From Acridotheres tristis (Eukaryota; Chordata; Aves; Passeriformes; Sturnidae): DNA of 64,000 bases. The translations under genes and the position numbers were made by a program. Positions within the stretch are counted from its first letter, which is position 1; each line of letters starts with the position of its first letter. Below are positions 14,050 to 27,640 of this stretch, one piece after another. The notes below the pieces were generated by a model. It saw nothing but the letters and a program-made list of their open reading frames with translations. It was not told where the DNA came from and ran no database searches. Location of the stretch: contig CM072887.1 of the NCBI GenBank assembly GCA_037013685.1, forward strand, positions 38,677,154-38,741,153, written 5' to 3'.

Positions 14050-14057
14050 TATTTATA
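14050..14057 (-). promoter_or_regulatory. RPS6KA2: TATA box (TATAAATA) for RPS6KA2 exon
   Basis: On the minus strand the sequence reads GGATATAAATAGGG. Counting 25-30 nt downstream places the transcription start near 14027-14032, which would give a 5' UTR of roughly 50-55 nt before the ATG at 13976. A TATA box within a CpG island suggests a focused, regulated start. Confidence 0.65.
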
Positions 14058-14399
14058 TCCACAGGCAGCAGCTCCTCGGGAGAGCCTGGCGCTGCTCATC
14101 GGGCCGGGCACGGCTGGACCTGCCGGGGGGCAGCTGCCCGCTGCCCGGAGCATGGAGGAGCTGGGCTGGCTCCCTCGGCCCCGGCGGCGCTCACATTGCG
14201 GCCCGGCTCTGCCCCGCCGCGCCGCTCCGCTCGGGGCCGCCGCGCCCCGCCGGCTGCGCGCACGATCCGCGCCGGAGGATGACAGCTCCTGCGTCCCGGG
14301 CGGAGCAGCTCTCGCACAAACACTGCATGTGCCGAGTGCTCCGCGCTCCCTCGCCTCTCCGTCAGGCTCTTTCAATTTCCTGCTTTCTGAATCACATGG

Positions 14400-17300
14400 G
14401 GAATAGGCACATGCTGCACTTCTGTTTTTAGCTCAGAATTCAGACGCTGCTATAATTACTGAGGGCTGTGCTGGTCAGACCCGAGAAGAAATCAGCTCCC
14501 CTGTGAGAGTGGCTCCTGGAAGAAAGCTGAAAGATGTCGTGCCCCCACTGCCAGAATAGAAGGGTTTGAATCTCCTTTTATTCCGGGGAGTATGCAAAAC
14601 AGCAGTCCCCCCCCTCCACCCCCGAAATTGAAAAGCTCACCATCCAGCTCACAATCACCCGCCCGCTTTACATTGAAATACCTAACACTGGCACAGCCCT
14701 GAAAATAGAAAGCACAGTCTAAATGGTAAGTATTACTATTCTCATTGTACTACAGCAGGGAGCCACAGCCCTTCTAGGAGGTTAAGTATGTACATCTATT
14801 TACGGGCTGTAATTTTGAGCTGCATGGCAAGCATGCAGACTTACAGCTGCACCCCCACCTCCCCGCAACAAAATCACATTTTTCAGCTTTTCTTCAAAAA
14901 CGAATGAATCTCAGTGTGTTCCAGAGACCAAAGAGCTTCCTCTGCCTATTTCACACAGTTCAGGCTCCTTTTCCATGGCAGCCTTTCCATTCTGACTACT
15001 AAGGAGCACTCAGACATATCTTTCTCCCGTGACCTCACATGAAAAGGGAATTATTTTGATGACTTATTAATGAATGAGATAAATAAGCCTAGGGAGAGCG
15101 GACATCACTACAGCCTGAGAAGACTTGGAGGTTAAATTACAACACCTCTCAAGTCCATCTGCTCTAAAAGAGAGGTGCATTTTGCTTTACTTGCACATCT
15201 AGGCTTTGCTGTGAGCTGCCTGTCATTATCTGCTTTTTTCTCAGGTTCTCTGTCCCATTCTTCTGCCTAAAGCCCACCATGGTCTATATGCACTCAGAGA
15301 AGTATTAACAAAAGAAAGGGGAAAAAAATAATATTTTGGCATTTATGGTTTAATTAAAAAGGAAGCTAGATTGGAAAGGCTGCCATTAGTGCTGGGCTCT
15401 ATAATCTCATAGAGCCTGACTCTGCTATGCCTGGACCCTGGTCCTACCTCAGCCTAAGGTAACAGTTTCACAGTGACAGTCTGGGCAGTCTGCTTTTTCT
15501 TTATCCCTTCTCAGAACACCTCCTGATTGCTTCTCTAATTCTTGGTTTGCAACAAAAATACCTTTGGGGGTTGCTTTCACTGTGCTGCCCCAGTGCAAGC
15601 CATGTCAAGCCCAGGAGCCCTTTGCCATCACAGTTCCCTTGTTTCCCCAACTAAAGATCCAGGAGCAGAGGCAAGTGTCCAAGGAGAAAACCTCAGGTAT
15701 GTATAGGTACACCTATACACAGGTGAAACAATGAACAGGCTAAAAGGCAATTTAGTTGGTCAATGCCAAAATTACTTGCTGATGCAGCCTCTCTAGTCAA
15801 GTTTTGTGTCTCTTCTCAACCTTGCTGCAGTAAAATCTGCAGTGTCACAAAGGCCTCAGACACTCAGTTGATTACTTGACCTCCCCCTCACCTGTCCTGA
15901 CACACCACACAGCTGCTGCTACTTCTGTCCTGCCTTTTTCCTGGCAAAGAGGTGTCCTGGCACAAGCTGGCCCAGGCTTTGAGCTGGCAAAGGCTTTTGG
16001 CAGCCTCACACATTCCCACCTGTGTAAGACACTTGAGCTTTAAACAGCAACCAGACAAGTCCAGGGTAAGGTCCTTGAACCCTTCCCGTCATGGATGCAT
16101 CCCTGGTTACTGACATATTTATTAATGCAAAGGAGGTGATAATTTCCCAGCTTTGAATACACAGGCAGTGTGCAATAATATGAAGTATATGAGTGCCTGT
16201 TACTATTACACTGGCAGATTTATCACAACCTTCCCTTCTCATTACATCAGTGGTGATTTCACATACAGGGACGTGCATTCACCATTAAATGTGCCTCCAC
16301 TGTAATAAACTTCCAATAAAATTACACAGGCCATGACTTAATACCTATCAGGTACACTTATTACATTCAGAATTTTGTTCTTTACCACTTTTTTTATTTT
16401 TTTTTTTAATCCATCATAATGTACTGAAATTTATTGTGCAAGTCAGAGCAAAAACTAGCCCTGTACGCTAAAGGTTAGACTATAACACTGAGCACCATGC
16501 CCAGGGATAGAAAGTAACTCTCTTACATTCTTGACGTGGCACAGGTATGGAAATAGGCTCACTCTTCTCGTTTTCTTACTCTGCTTTCAGACAGGTGATT
16601 AGGGATTAAATACAGAAGGGCAACCAACCACCTTCGCCCTACTGGGCAGCAGAGCAGCAGAAATATTGCAGAATATATTCCAACTTTCGCAAAAAAGCAA
16701 AAGCAACTGAGTTGCAAAATTTACACTAAAAATGTACATAAAAATACAAATGCAGAAATTAAACAAAATACACGTGCATGCAAAATTAAAGCATAGAGAT
16801 AGATACATGAAAAGCAAATGCTACTACAGTTCCATGTGGCACGCTTCAAGACTTAATTGAACTTAACTTTTCTTCAGAAAAACAAATAAGAGGTATCAAA
16901 AACATTAGCTCAAATTTTCACATAAGTCGACAATAATCAGTTTTCACAGTGATTCTAATAAAAAGGTGCAAGCCAAAAAATAAATTCGATTAAATCAGAA
17001 CATTCAGCATAACATTTATAAATATACTACTTTCAGATCGGTCTACAATGTGAAATATTAACTGCACTTAGAAATTCATGTCTTTAAATTATTGATCTTC
17101 TCTGAGCAATTTTAACTGCTGAGGAACTTGACGGAGAAAAAAATCTTCAAATGTCTCTGTTTAAAACAACAATAGAAAACAAAAGTGGTGGAGGGGGCAT
17201 ATGACACATTGTCATCAACCAGTAATACTCATCTATATTCTGAAATATGCTTTTTAAAATTAGAATCATATATGCTATAACACAAAAGAAACAAATACAA

Positions 17301-19290
17301 TATCATAGCTGCCCCTCCTCCAAGTGAGCTTAATAGCAAAATAAAGTTTACTTCAGCTGGAAAAAGTCTTTTAAAAAACCCAAAGCCAAAAAGCCCATAG
17401 CCAGGATTCAAGACAAAGTCTCTAATAGGAATCACCAAAATTGGATATTATATAACCCAAGTCTGAATTTTTAGAAGATAAATGGAAAATTCCCAATTAA
17501 TATCTAATGAAAGCCAAAGGTCCTTTCCTCATGTGTACAGATGGACCATTGCAAGAGCAGTAACAGACTGAAGGACTCAGGCTTAGAAAATTAACAGGGG
17601 GCAGCAGAACAGCCTGAACAGCACCCAAGTGAGAAGGATGCCAGTAGCCAATGCCAGATGAGTCATCAATTTCTAAATGATAGAACATGCAAGTCCAAGA
17701 TATCTGCCACAAACTGGATGATATAATTACCCAGAGAAATTTTGAATTACTATATAACACAGAACATCAGGCCCAATGTCGAAATTAGGCCTTCTATTTT
17801 TTATGTGAATCAACAATTTATCAGCAAACCCAGAATGATTCTGCTATTTGAGTAAATTTAGAGATCACTGTGGAAGTAAAAAACTATGAATTGATAGTAT
17901 CTTCCTTGCAAATGCAATCAGTATTAGCAATCCTTCCTCAGTAAGTCCATCAGAAAGCCAGAAAGAAATCCAGGGAGAAATAAGAAAGCATCAGAAGCAG
18001 AGACACCACAGATAGAACAAATAAGATTATTGGAACATAACATGCAGAGAAAAGGAAAATGAGATTCCCACAATAGAGGCCCAAGAGACAATACTAGAGA
18101 AAAGGTGAATTACACAGTGCCATTTATGCTCTCATCAAAGAAACTCAGGAGCAAGAGCAGATGTTTCCAAGAAACACCAATCAGCTGAATAAGGAACAAC
18201 ATTTTCCCCCCGGTGGTTAGATTGCATATGACTCTTTCAGTGACTGCTGTTTCCTCATCCTGAATGCTGGACAAATTGCCATATGGCTTTTGTTTCCTCA
18301 GTGAATACCTAAGATGGCTATTTTTCTTATTGATGTTTCTTTCAGTAATATATGATGGGTTTTGCCCAAAGAACTGCTTGGGCTTTGCTCTCATTACACC
18401 AGTGCATCCATGTGGTTCTCAGCCTTTCCAGCTGCTGTACATAGTTAAGTACTTGTCCTATTTAGCACACACTTACTTCACTGGAGTTTTCTCTCTCCAA
18501 AAGGCATAGTGCCCTGCCAGCACTGCAGAATACAGGCAGTGACTTTCCATCTCTCACCAGCATTGAGAAGTGATCACCCATGTTGGCTGGATGGGGATAC
18601 AAGTGAAGAGGCAGGAAAGAAAGTGCTTCTTCCCCCTTTTCTCCCCTCCTGGCTGTGTATCACAAGCTTCAGTAATTTTGATCCTTTTCTGTATAAGTAT
18701 TATTCCAGTGGAGGTGCAGGCCCCTTCAGCCATCTTGCAAATTAAAATCACTGCTCAGAAGGAAGGAGACAGCAAAGTCATACATCTTCTCTCACGGAGT
18801 CTGATGAACTGGCAGGACACAGGCTCCTTGGACACAGTCTTCTCTAACCCCAAAAGAAACAGAACAGCCCTACAATGCCTGTTTAATCTTGCACTTGTTA
18901 CCTCAAGGGAAAAGCAGAGTATCTCTTATACCCGCATATATGTAATTCCCTTCTTGCTAAAAACGTGATCCAACGTACTGGCAATGATATGAAGAGTAAT
19001 TAGTATAAATAGAAGTGCATCAACCACAGGAGAGTGACTTTAAAAGTACCTGTTTTGCTTGATATGGTGATATTCCACTTAGTGGATTCCATTCAACACC
19101 TTTAAACATTCTTGAAAATGGGTATCAAAATTAATTCTTGATAGATTTGAAATCGGTATTTTGCAGTGATGCAAGTAGCTTAGATGGAGGCAAAAGTCCT
19201 GAAGAGTTTTCAATAGGCTACATCAACAGTAAGATTTACAAAAAAATTACACAGTGGCACTAAGAGGATGAACCATCTTTGGGTTATGCT
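14400..19290. other. Non-coding DNA upstream of the RPS6KA2 promoter
   Basis: AT-rich sequence without a supportable gene. It holds a C-rich run near 14608-14625, a small inverted repeat at 15701-15718 and a poly-T/A tract near 16390. Open frames here (for example 18570-18968, plus) lack protein-like composition and matched splice sites. Confidence 0.6.
15701..15718. repeat. 8-bp-arm inverted repeat
   Basis: GTATAGGT, AC, ACCTATAC form a perfect inverted repeat with a 2-nt centre. It could be a dimeric factor site or chance. Confidence 0.6.
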
Positions 19291-19295
19291 GGAGC

Positions 19296-19590
19296 AGAAC
19301 AATCACATAATATCCTGAGTTGGAAGGGACCCACAAAGATTATTGAGTCCAGCTCCTGGCCCTGCATTTGACAACCCAAGAATTCCACCATGTGCCTGAG
19401 AGTTTTGTCCAAACTCTTCTTGAGCTCTGTCAGGCTGGTTCTGTGACCACTGCCCTGGGAAGCTGTTCCAGAGCCCAAACACCCTCTGGGTGAAAAACCT
19501 TTTGTTAATATACAAGTTAAATCTCTCCTGACCCAGCTTCACACCATTGAGGTCTCCTTGTTACAGCTGCCTAAAAATCTTCCTCAATCC
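19296..19590 (-). mobile_element. CR1 LINE fragment (3' end, minus strand)
   Basis: Read on the plus strand this begins with the reversed CR1 3' end ('atcctgagttggaagggacc', then 'gagtccagctcctggccctg', 'ccctctgggtgaaaaacctt'), so the element points to the minus strand with its 3' end at 19296. Only about 300 bp of the 3' end remains, the usual 5' truncation of CR1. The short open frames across it are element remnants. Confidence 0.9.
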
Positions 19591-19599
19591 CTCCTCAGC

Positions 19600-22500
19600 A
19601 CTCACCAGTCACATAATTGTAGTGTTACTTTTAGACTACCAAATGAGCCACCCTATGAGGACATGTGGCTTGTTCTTATTCGTGCAGGGAGACTCAGAAG
19701 TGCTGAAGAAATAATAGTTCCAGAAATAAGAAAACAATATTTGATTGAGTTTTCACCAGATGACAGATATTTTAACTCTCTCAAAAGCATCTTGTGCCAG
19801 TGCTGGAACATCAGATTGGCAAGTGTCACAGCTGCTGTATTGACTGCTCCCATATGTGCTTTGCTTCTTACAAACTCACGTGAATGTGCAACAGCTTCAC
19901 TGGCCACACACACATCAGTCAGCTGTGAACTACTTTTAGGATGGAGATCATAATGCCTAGCAATTTGCTATACTGGTCTTGATGGATTTTGGTGGCTTAG
20001 ATAGAAATATAAGTCATGGAACCCAAAAATCCAATTTGCTTCATGTTATGTAAGCTTCTACTCCAACATGAAGGAGATTGCTGAAGATAAAATTCTGCTT
20101 GCTTTCTTTTGGACAATCAGAAAATCATACTGTTCTCCTATAAAGGACTGGAAGTTTTCTGGAAGGAAGGATGCTACTTAGTAACTGAAGTATGAACAGT
20201 CTTATCACATGAATATTTATGAATATGACTTTGAGTGAACATTATACAATAGAAAATTGGATGGAAGAATTTCATTATGCACAGCATATGTTTACTGTTT
20301 ATTCAGACTAGCTGCGAACAATATTAAAAAGAGAGGCATTTATTAAAAATCTGCTAATAGGCAATTTTCCCTTAATAGGCTCTGCAAGATATCCTTCACC
20401 TAACAGGAGAAATAGTGCATGGAACATTTACTGCAGCACCCATTTCTACTTCTAATAATCATTGACAGAGCAAGCTGACATTGCAGTGAGCAGAAAAACC
20501 AGACCACTGTTTGCCATTGAAACCCTGAGAAACAGAAAAGCGTATAATAGGGCTTGCAAATTTTATTCAGGAAAATTTTAGGTAAAATTATTCCCTTTAA
20601 TTATTTAATGAAACCACACACACGAGGTACAAAAGCATCATATTCAGTTGAACTGTGTGACCTGAATTAATATCCTTCTTTTATATCTGAAACTATTTGT
20701 TTGACCTTGAAGAACCTTAAACTCTCTAGCTATGCCTTGCTCCAGGGCTTGTTCAAAATCCAGACACATCCTGGATCCTCTATCCGAATGGGGGTACAGT
20801 TGGAACCATTTTCCTCTTATTCTTCCCAACTGGCATCTCCTGTCCCCAGTGAAGAAAATACCCCCTGGTATTTTCAGCCAGAAAGGAGACAGAGTGCACT
20901 CTGACAAGTGAGTATGTAAACTCAGGACCCTAAAGGTTTGCACCTGCACTGCAATGCAGAGAAAAAACTCTGCTTCAAATCTCCTTCCATAAAATGGGGC
21001 TGGAGTATTCTGTCACTGCATGACAGCTCTTTCAGAGAAAACACAATGATTGATATTATGTGTTTCACAGCTGAAATTTTAGTTGAAGGCTGTCACATAT
21101 TTGCTAGATTTATTTACAGAAACAGATTAACTGTGAGTAATGTCAAAGAGTAAACCAACGGGACATGCAAATTTACCTTGGTAGGCATTACATCTAGCAG
21201 GACAAATGACACATGGAATATTTTCAAAGTATATTACACACCTAACATACCGAAAATTTGGCTCAAGGTTGTATGAACTCCTATCCCATGTTAGACACAA
21301 CAAAAATGAGATTTGTAAATTAAAAAATCATTAATCACTCTTGAAATCTTAAGCATTCATTTCCTTCTTGTTGAACTTGTATGGCTTTTTAGACAAATTT
21401 TGAAGGACTGCTTTAAATTAATGTAGTGATAGTAGTTAACTCCAGATTACAGGCACATCTATCCCTGCCTGTTTTTTAAATAGAAGCTGAAGAAACAGAG
21501 AGAAAAAGAAGTCTAGATTCTGTGCCTAATGTGTCTAATACAGCAACATAGTAAGTGTGAAACTGGAAAAAAACCACAATATCATTTTAACCCTCAAAAA
21601 GTCAGTTAGGTTCCATTTGATATTCACTAAAACACAATGATTTCTTAATTCATCCAGAACAATGTAGTCCAAGGTCCTATTTTACTGCTGACAAGTAAAG
21701 GCAAGAAAGACAAACCATAAAATGTCTTAGGACTGATTGTTGTCACAATACTGCACTATTATTTGGACTTCTTTAATATGTTAGATGACCTTTTCCTTAT
21801 TTAATTTCAGATACAAAAGGTATTACCTTCTCTTAAGTGTAGTGTCACTTTTCTCACCCAAGTCCCCAGGCAGCAAGGAGTGCATGAGGCTCTTCCTACA
21901 TAACTGAACCTGCCCACACTGGAAGTGGGTTTTCCTGGCTGATGCATCAACAAATATCTGCAAGAAACTTCAGCATCTTATATATGTCTTCCTACTCATC
22001 TAACAAGTGTGTGAAATTAGTTATAAAGAACACATGTAGAATATTCAACGTCAAAATTTTTTATTAACCTAATGGACAAAAAAAAATGCAACTCATCATA
22101 TTAAGTCAATTTAATCCTTTGACATCCTTCTGTGAACTTCATATATCTTTTCAAATCCTGAAATAACCCTAACATGAGATTTATAGACAAATAAGCAACA
22201 CAATGTATAACACAAACAAAACAAGAATCTAACTCCTCTTATGCACAACACAAAAGTGGCTGTTTTTCTGTTTTTCATCAGCTAGAGATTAAAATGTGCA
22301 ATTAATCCTATCATAAAGTAAGCCATGCTATTTAGTAAAGGGTCAAACATTTATTCATATGCTTCAATATACAGGGAAGATGTACAGTTATGGCCAATAT
22401 GTTATAAAATGCTTCCCAAGCAATACTGACTACCTAAATACATTCTTCAAACAAAAGGAAACATCTTTTAACATACAAGAATATTAAATTTGTTACTTCA

Positions 22501-23585
22501 CTGGCAATGCTGATATTTGACTCCAATTTTTTTTTAAACCAATCAAAAATCCTGTAAGAATCACATACGTTTGAACCATAAACTTCTGTTAATGTCACAA
22601 AGCAGCCATCTCAAATTCATAAGGTTTGCAGTGTATAGTGTGTGATTCACATGATATACATTCACTGGAATGTGACACCTTTGCCCTAATACGCTACTGG
22701 GATCTGATTTCATATTCTGATACTTCCTTTAACATCTGAAACTTACGAAATTTTACCATGCACAGTGATGTGGGGCAGAATATCTACCAATTAAGAGACT
22801 GACATTGTTCTTCTGCTTCAACTCCCAAAGGAGAAAATAGATGCACACATCAGATAGAAGGAACAAATAATGCAGCTACTACACAGACTTGTAACAAGGT
22901 TCTCCTTCCCATCATCACAGACAAAAGAGAAATTTTACAGCTTCCTAAAAGCTTTTCAAGGGCATCTTGGTCTAGCTGGGCTGCTTGGGAGCTGCAAGCA
23001 AGGACATCAAGGAGCATTTCAAAAAGGCACAGCAGACCCTTGCTATTGTATGCCTTGGGGACTGAAAAATGCTTATTTTTTTTCCACTGTGATTTTATTT
23101 TCTTAATATTTACATATTTAATCCCTTGCTTCACTCCAGAGTCCTCTCCTCATCTCTTCTTACTTCCTATTCCCCAAATCTTCTCTTCAAACACAACTCG
23201 CTCCTCTTAACTCAAGAAAGTTGAAATAATAAAAATAACAATTAAAAAAAAAAATATTTAAAGAGCAAAACTTGAGCTTGAAAAGAGGATTACTTCCTGA
23301 TACTTTATTTTTAGGGACTATCTTATGGTATGTCTCTCGACTTCAGAAGATCCAAAAAACATGCAAGAAGAAACATGAGACAGAATAAACCAGAAAACGA
23401 TATTCAGGGGGCTATCCATGTCATGTAGTAACACTTAAACTGATAATAGCTGGAAATAAATCGTTTTAGTAGCATGACTGAATTTTGAAGCATTACTGTG
23501 TGTCTTCAAGCACACAAAGCTTTAAAATCTATTGGTTTCTGAAGTCACAGTGATTCATGGGAAACACCAGAGTTGAAACATGCAG
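19600..23585. other. Non-coding AT-rich interval
   Basis: No supportable exon. A 131-codon plus-strand open frame starts in the CR1 fragment at 19558 and runs to 19953; it has no splice sites or recognisable domain. The rest is unremarkable AT-rich DNA. Confidence 0.55.
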
Positions 23586-23589
23586 CAGG

Positions 23590-24340
23590 TGTCTGGTCAC
23601 CAGTGGTGTCTCCCATGGCTCAGTATTGGGGCTACTCCTATTTAATATCTTTATTGATGATCTGGATGAGAGGATTGAGTGCACCCCCATTAAGTTTGTA
23701 TCAAATGACACAAAGTCAGGGTGTTGACGTATTGCAGTGCTACAGATTTTGGGACAAGCAGTTGGAAAAGAACCTGTACCAGCAATAGTGTGACCAGCAG
23801 GGTGAGGGCAGTGCTTTGTGCACTAAGCCCTGGTGAGGCTGCACCTCAAATCTTGTGTTCAAGTTTTGGGGAAGAAGAACATTGAGGTGCTGGAGGGAGT
23901 CCAAAGAAGGGCAACAGAGGCAGAGAAGGATTAGGAGCACAACTCCTGTGAGGATTGGCTGAGGGAGCTGAGGATGCTCAGCCTGGAGAAAAGGAGGTCC
24001 AGGGAAAACTTTACTGCTCTCTACAAGCACCTGAAGAAATGAGATTGTATGGTCTCTTCTCCCAGGCAACTAGCAATAGCACTAGGAATAGGAAATGGCC
24101 TCAAGCTCTGCCAGGGGAGATTCAGATGGGCTATTAGGAAAAAATTTCTTCATAAAAATTGTTGTCAAGCACGGGAACAAGTTGTCAAGAGAAGTGATTG
24201 AGTCGCCATCCCTCAAAGTATTCAGATGACGTGTGTGGCACTTGGGGACATGGTTTAGTTGTGGACTTGGCAGTACCAGATTAATGATTAGGCTCAATGA
24301 TCTTAGAGGTCTTTTCCAACCTAAATGATTCTCTGACTTA
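23590..24340 (+). mobile_element. CR1 LINE fragment (ORF2 end + 3' UTR)
   Basis: The left part matches the reverse-transcriptase region of CR1 ORF2: 'tttattgatgatctggatga' encodes FIDDLDE. It is followed by 'gctgaggatgctcagcctgg', 'attaggaaaaaatttcttca' and the tail 'cttagaggtcttttccaacc' plus 'aaatgattctctga'. The reading frame is broken by many stops and indels, so the copy is dead. Confidence 0.9.
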
Positions 24341-24344
24341 ACTG

Positions 24345-25850
24345 AAGAAAAAATACAACAGCCCTGGCCCAGTTAAGCTGCTGGAAGATGAGTGCAGTTA
24401 TAAGAGATGCTGGGAAACAGGAACAGAAACCAGTTCTTCATGGGAAGGAGGAGTGGAGCTAAAGCCACCTGCTTCACCCAGAGATAAACATGGGTTTGGA
24501 GGCTGTGTAGAGGTTTCTTGTATTATAGACAAAAAGATCTTGGCTCATTAGTGGAATATCATTAGTCTTGGCATAAGCCTTCACTTGTGGCCTCACTCTG
24601 CCATCTCCAGGCCATCATTTTCTTCTTCCTCTATTGGCAAAATTATCTCCACAGCCACAGAATGAACCAAACTGGAGAACTGGTCCAAATACCATCCCAG
24701 AATACTAATTTTAAACCAGTTCAGTTCCCTCATCTGAATCACTAAATAAATATCTGTGCCTACTCAATATTTCTTCCAGTGGTGGGGACAGGAATGTGTG
24801 TGCTTGTGAGGTGGCTCTGCCTCTTCTGTTGGCAGGGATGGGTAATGCCAATAATAATGCTGGCTTCTCAGATACAGAATTGGCATGCTGCAGCTGCCTG
24901 GCATGGCAGAACCGGAATCCCTGAGCAGGCCACATCAAACTATCCTTTCAATCACTATGAAGGTTAAAATAATAGCTCTGGTATAGAAAGGACATTTAAA
25001 AAATGTCCTAAAGTATTTTTCTTTATTATAAAACTAGCCAAAGTGAATTGGCTAGAGACATGCAAAATTTGGAATTATGCTTTGAGAAAATGTATTTTCC
25101 AAGAAGTTGACTCTATAAAAGGTTCTTGTTTAAAAGGAAAAAGATCCCAAAATGGGTGAGATAGTAACCTATAGCTGCACTGCAGAAATTCAGAGGGCTC
25201 TTTAAAGCCAAGAACCCAACTAGAACTGACTAGGCTCCCCTTTAGTGCTGAAGCCCAACCACTGGAAGTGCAGTAAGACTCCTAGAACTAAGACTGCAAG
25301 TTCCAGTGGTGTTAACTGTCACCACTTAAACTGATTTTCTGAACAGTATTTTCTGGCTCTTAACTGATTTAATCTTCTGTGGGTACTAACACGTTCCCTG
25401 TCAGGCCACACCATGTTCTTCCAGAACTGTGTAACTGCATGCACAAGTATGCACCTCTTACAGATCTCTTTAGATATGTCAGGTATATTTATGCCAGCAC
25501 ATATGCAGAACTTGAGTTCAGGTTGGGTGCTACAGGTCTGAGACCCCTGCATGAAAGCAAACAGCGTGACCTGAACTGTACAGTTTGGATGTGTTTGATG
25601 CACATTGCTCAGTGAATTTGAGAACCACTATCAAATGCAACACGGATGTAACCACAGGCAGGCAACATGCAACATTCTTGACCTCCTATGAAGTTGTTTT
25701 AATGCCATCACAAAATCATCATACAGTTATTTCAGTTTTCAGTACTTGTTGGTCTCATTGGGAGGCTGCCTAGAAACTCACTATCCTATACACTCTAGGC
25801 CTACCTCAGATGCACCACAGCTAAAATCTTTTACTCTGATCCCCCTCCAG
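24345..25850. other. Non-coding interval between two CR1 copies
   Basis: No exon or RNA gene is supportable. Several 60-95-codon open frames occur on both strands, without splice sites that would make exons of them. Confidence 0.55.
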
Positions 25851-25854
25851 ATCC

Positions 25855-26328
25855 TCCAACATAAGAAGGAAATGGACTAAGTCCAGAGGAGAGCACTAAG
25901 CAGATCACAAGTCTGAAGCACCTCTCCTACAAAGGCTGAGATGAGAGAGCTGGGATTGTTCAGCCTGGACAAGAGAAGGCTTTGGGGAGACCTTACAGCA
26001 GCCTTCCAGTACCTGAAGAGGGCTGATAAAAAAAGATGGAGAGTAGCTTTTTACATAAGCAGATAGTGATAGGACAAAGTGAAATGGTTTAAAATTAAAA
26101 GAGGGACGATTTAAGTTAGATGTTAGGAGGAAATTCTTTACTCAGAGGGTGATGAGACACAGGAAAAGCTTGCCCAGAGCTGTGGTTCCTTCATCCCTAC
26201 AAGCATCCAATGCCAGGTTGGATGAGTCCCTGGGCACCTGATCTAGTGGGTGACACCCCTGCCTGTGGCAGAGGGCTGGAACTACATGATTTTTAAGGTG
26301 CCTTTCAACCCAAACCATTCTATGATTC
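25855..26328 (+). mobile_element. CR1 LINE fragment (3' end)
   Basis: Diagnostic words include 'ttgttcagcctggacaagag', 'gttaggaggaaattctttac', 'ggttggatgagtccctgg' and the tail 'tttcaacccaaaccattcta' followed by 'tgattcca'. It is 5'-truncated, oriented plus and not coding. Confidence 0.92.
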
Positions 26329-27535
26329 CATTCTCTTCCCCTGATAAATAACCATATCTTTTCAGCATACTATTAACTTGGAACATAGTAGTGCTTGTTT
26401 TGGTGACAACTCCAACAAAGCTGTGAGAAAATTCTCTTACTGAACCACTAATGCATAATCTGAATTTTCCCCTAACCCTCATTGAGTTTTGTCTGGATAC
26501 TTCCTGGGGATTTTTATTTGAAATAGAATGAAACTAAGCAATTACAGTATAAATAAACCATCTACTATTTCTTAGATAAATATACTATTCTTAAATCACT
26601 GTTAAAATTCTGAAGTTTCAAAGCCAGTGCCTCAGTAGAACACTCTCAGTCAGAGGTGGTTGAAATGGTATTTTTAAAAAATATGCACGACATGGCAGTC
26701 AAAAGAGACATTTGCAAAATTTCCTGTAAGGTTTCAGAAAAACTCTGAGAACATCTGTGAACAACAGCATGAGGACTGGGCAAACATAGTTTGGAAAATA
26801 CAAGAACAACATATGTAGGTACATCTGACTGCTACCAAATGGGTCACAGTGGGTATGCAGCTGCCTTAAGCCTTCAGTGACTAAAGCCCACCTTCTGATG
26901 ATGCCATCTGAATATAAATAGTGTGTCTCTGGTTCATACACCAACATTTCAAAACTTCACGTCAACTTTGATTTCTAGATATTTAAGGGAATCTGCATAT
27001 CCTTCTTGGAGAGTTGGGAGGCAAACTTCATGTCCTTATTTTCCAGAGGCAACTTTGCTTTTTGGAGTTTTTCATCAGGCAAACCCCACAAACAGTTTTT
27101 CCAGAATATTAAAAGTAATTGAGATAATGAAAAGCTAATAGGCTTTAGCTTAGAGGGTTGCAAAGAATAGCCTGCCATTATTCAGAAAGCCCTGTAATAG
27201 AGCACCTTGTTAATTAGAGATGATTCACAGATGACTTGCAGTAGATTATGGTAGTTCTGAATAGCAATGATATTTTCATATTGAGCTTTTATGTACTCAG
27301 GAGTAATGAAGCTTTAATTTTAATTAAAATAAAGCATTTTTTTTTAAGCCTGTAGGTCCAAGCAATACTGAAGTACAGAAAATTAACATCTTTTACTAAT
27401 TTTCCATATTTAGAATGCTGCACTTCATAGTTCTACTTTAATAATGTTCCCCACCAAAGGTTAGCTAAGTATCTGAATAGCAGCTGTTGATAAGAAAGCA
27501 ATATGATCGTCTCTTTAATTGGAGAAGCACACAGT

Positions 27536-27640
27536 GAGGTGAGAAGCCGCTTGCTCAAGGCCTCGCAGTAACTCTGTGATAGAGCTATGAAAAGAACTAG
27601 GTTCATTTTAAATACAGGATTATCCCCTTACATCTCCATG
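27536..27640 (-). mobile_element. MIR-like ancient SINE relic
   Basis: The plus strand reads 'gcttgctcaaggcctcgcag' and then 'ctgtgatagagct', matching the reversed MIR core 'acttgcccaaggtcacacag ... gtggcagagct' with scattered substitutions. The element therefore lies on the minus strand. It is an amniote-age relic with no coding capacity. Confidence 0.5.

Larger units (their letters stand above)
13890..14370 (-). promoter_or_regulatory. RPS6KA2: CpG-island promoter of RPS6KA2 isoform
   Basis: This is the only strongly GC- and CpG-rich block in the window. It has many GGGCGG/CCGCCC-like GC boxes between about 14200 and 14300 and a CAGCTG E-box near 14132. It covers the RPS6KA2 5' UTR and first coding exon and then falls abruptly to AT-rich DNA on both sides. 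Long open frames across it on both strands result from low stop-codon frequency in GC-rich DNA and are not genes. CpG-island promoters often fire in both directions, so a divergent plus-strand transcript is possible but not shown. Confidence 0.85.

Noticed and set aside
13951..14406. 151-codon plus-strand open frame and overlapping minus-strand frames (14049-14375, 14096-14323)
   Set aside because: They lie in the CpG island, where stops are rare, are Arg/Ala/Pro-rich with no domain, and the plus frame runs antisense through the RPS6KA2 exon.
18570..18968. 132-codon plus-strand open frame
   Set aside because: No matched splice sites, no recognisable motif and overlapping open frames on the other strand; length is within chance for 64 kb of this composition.
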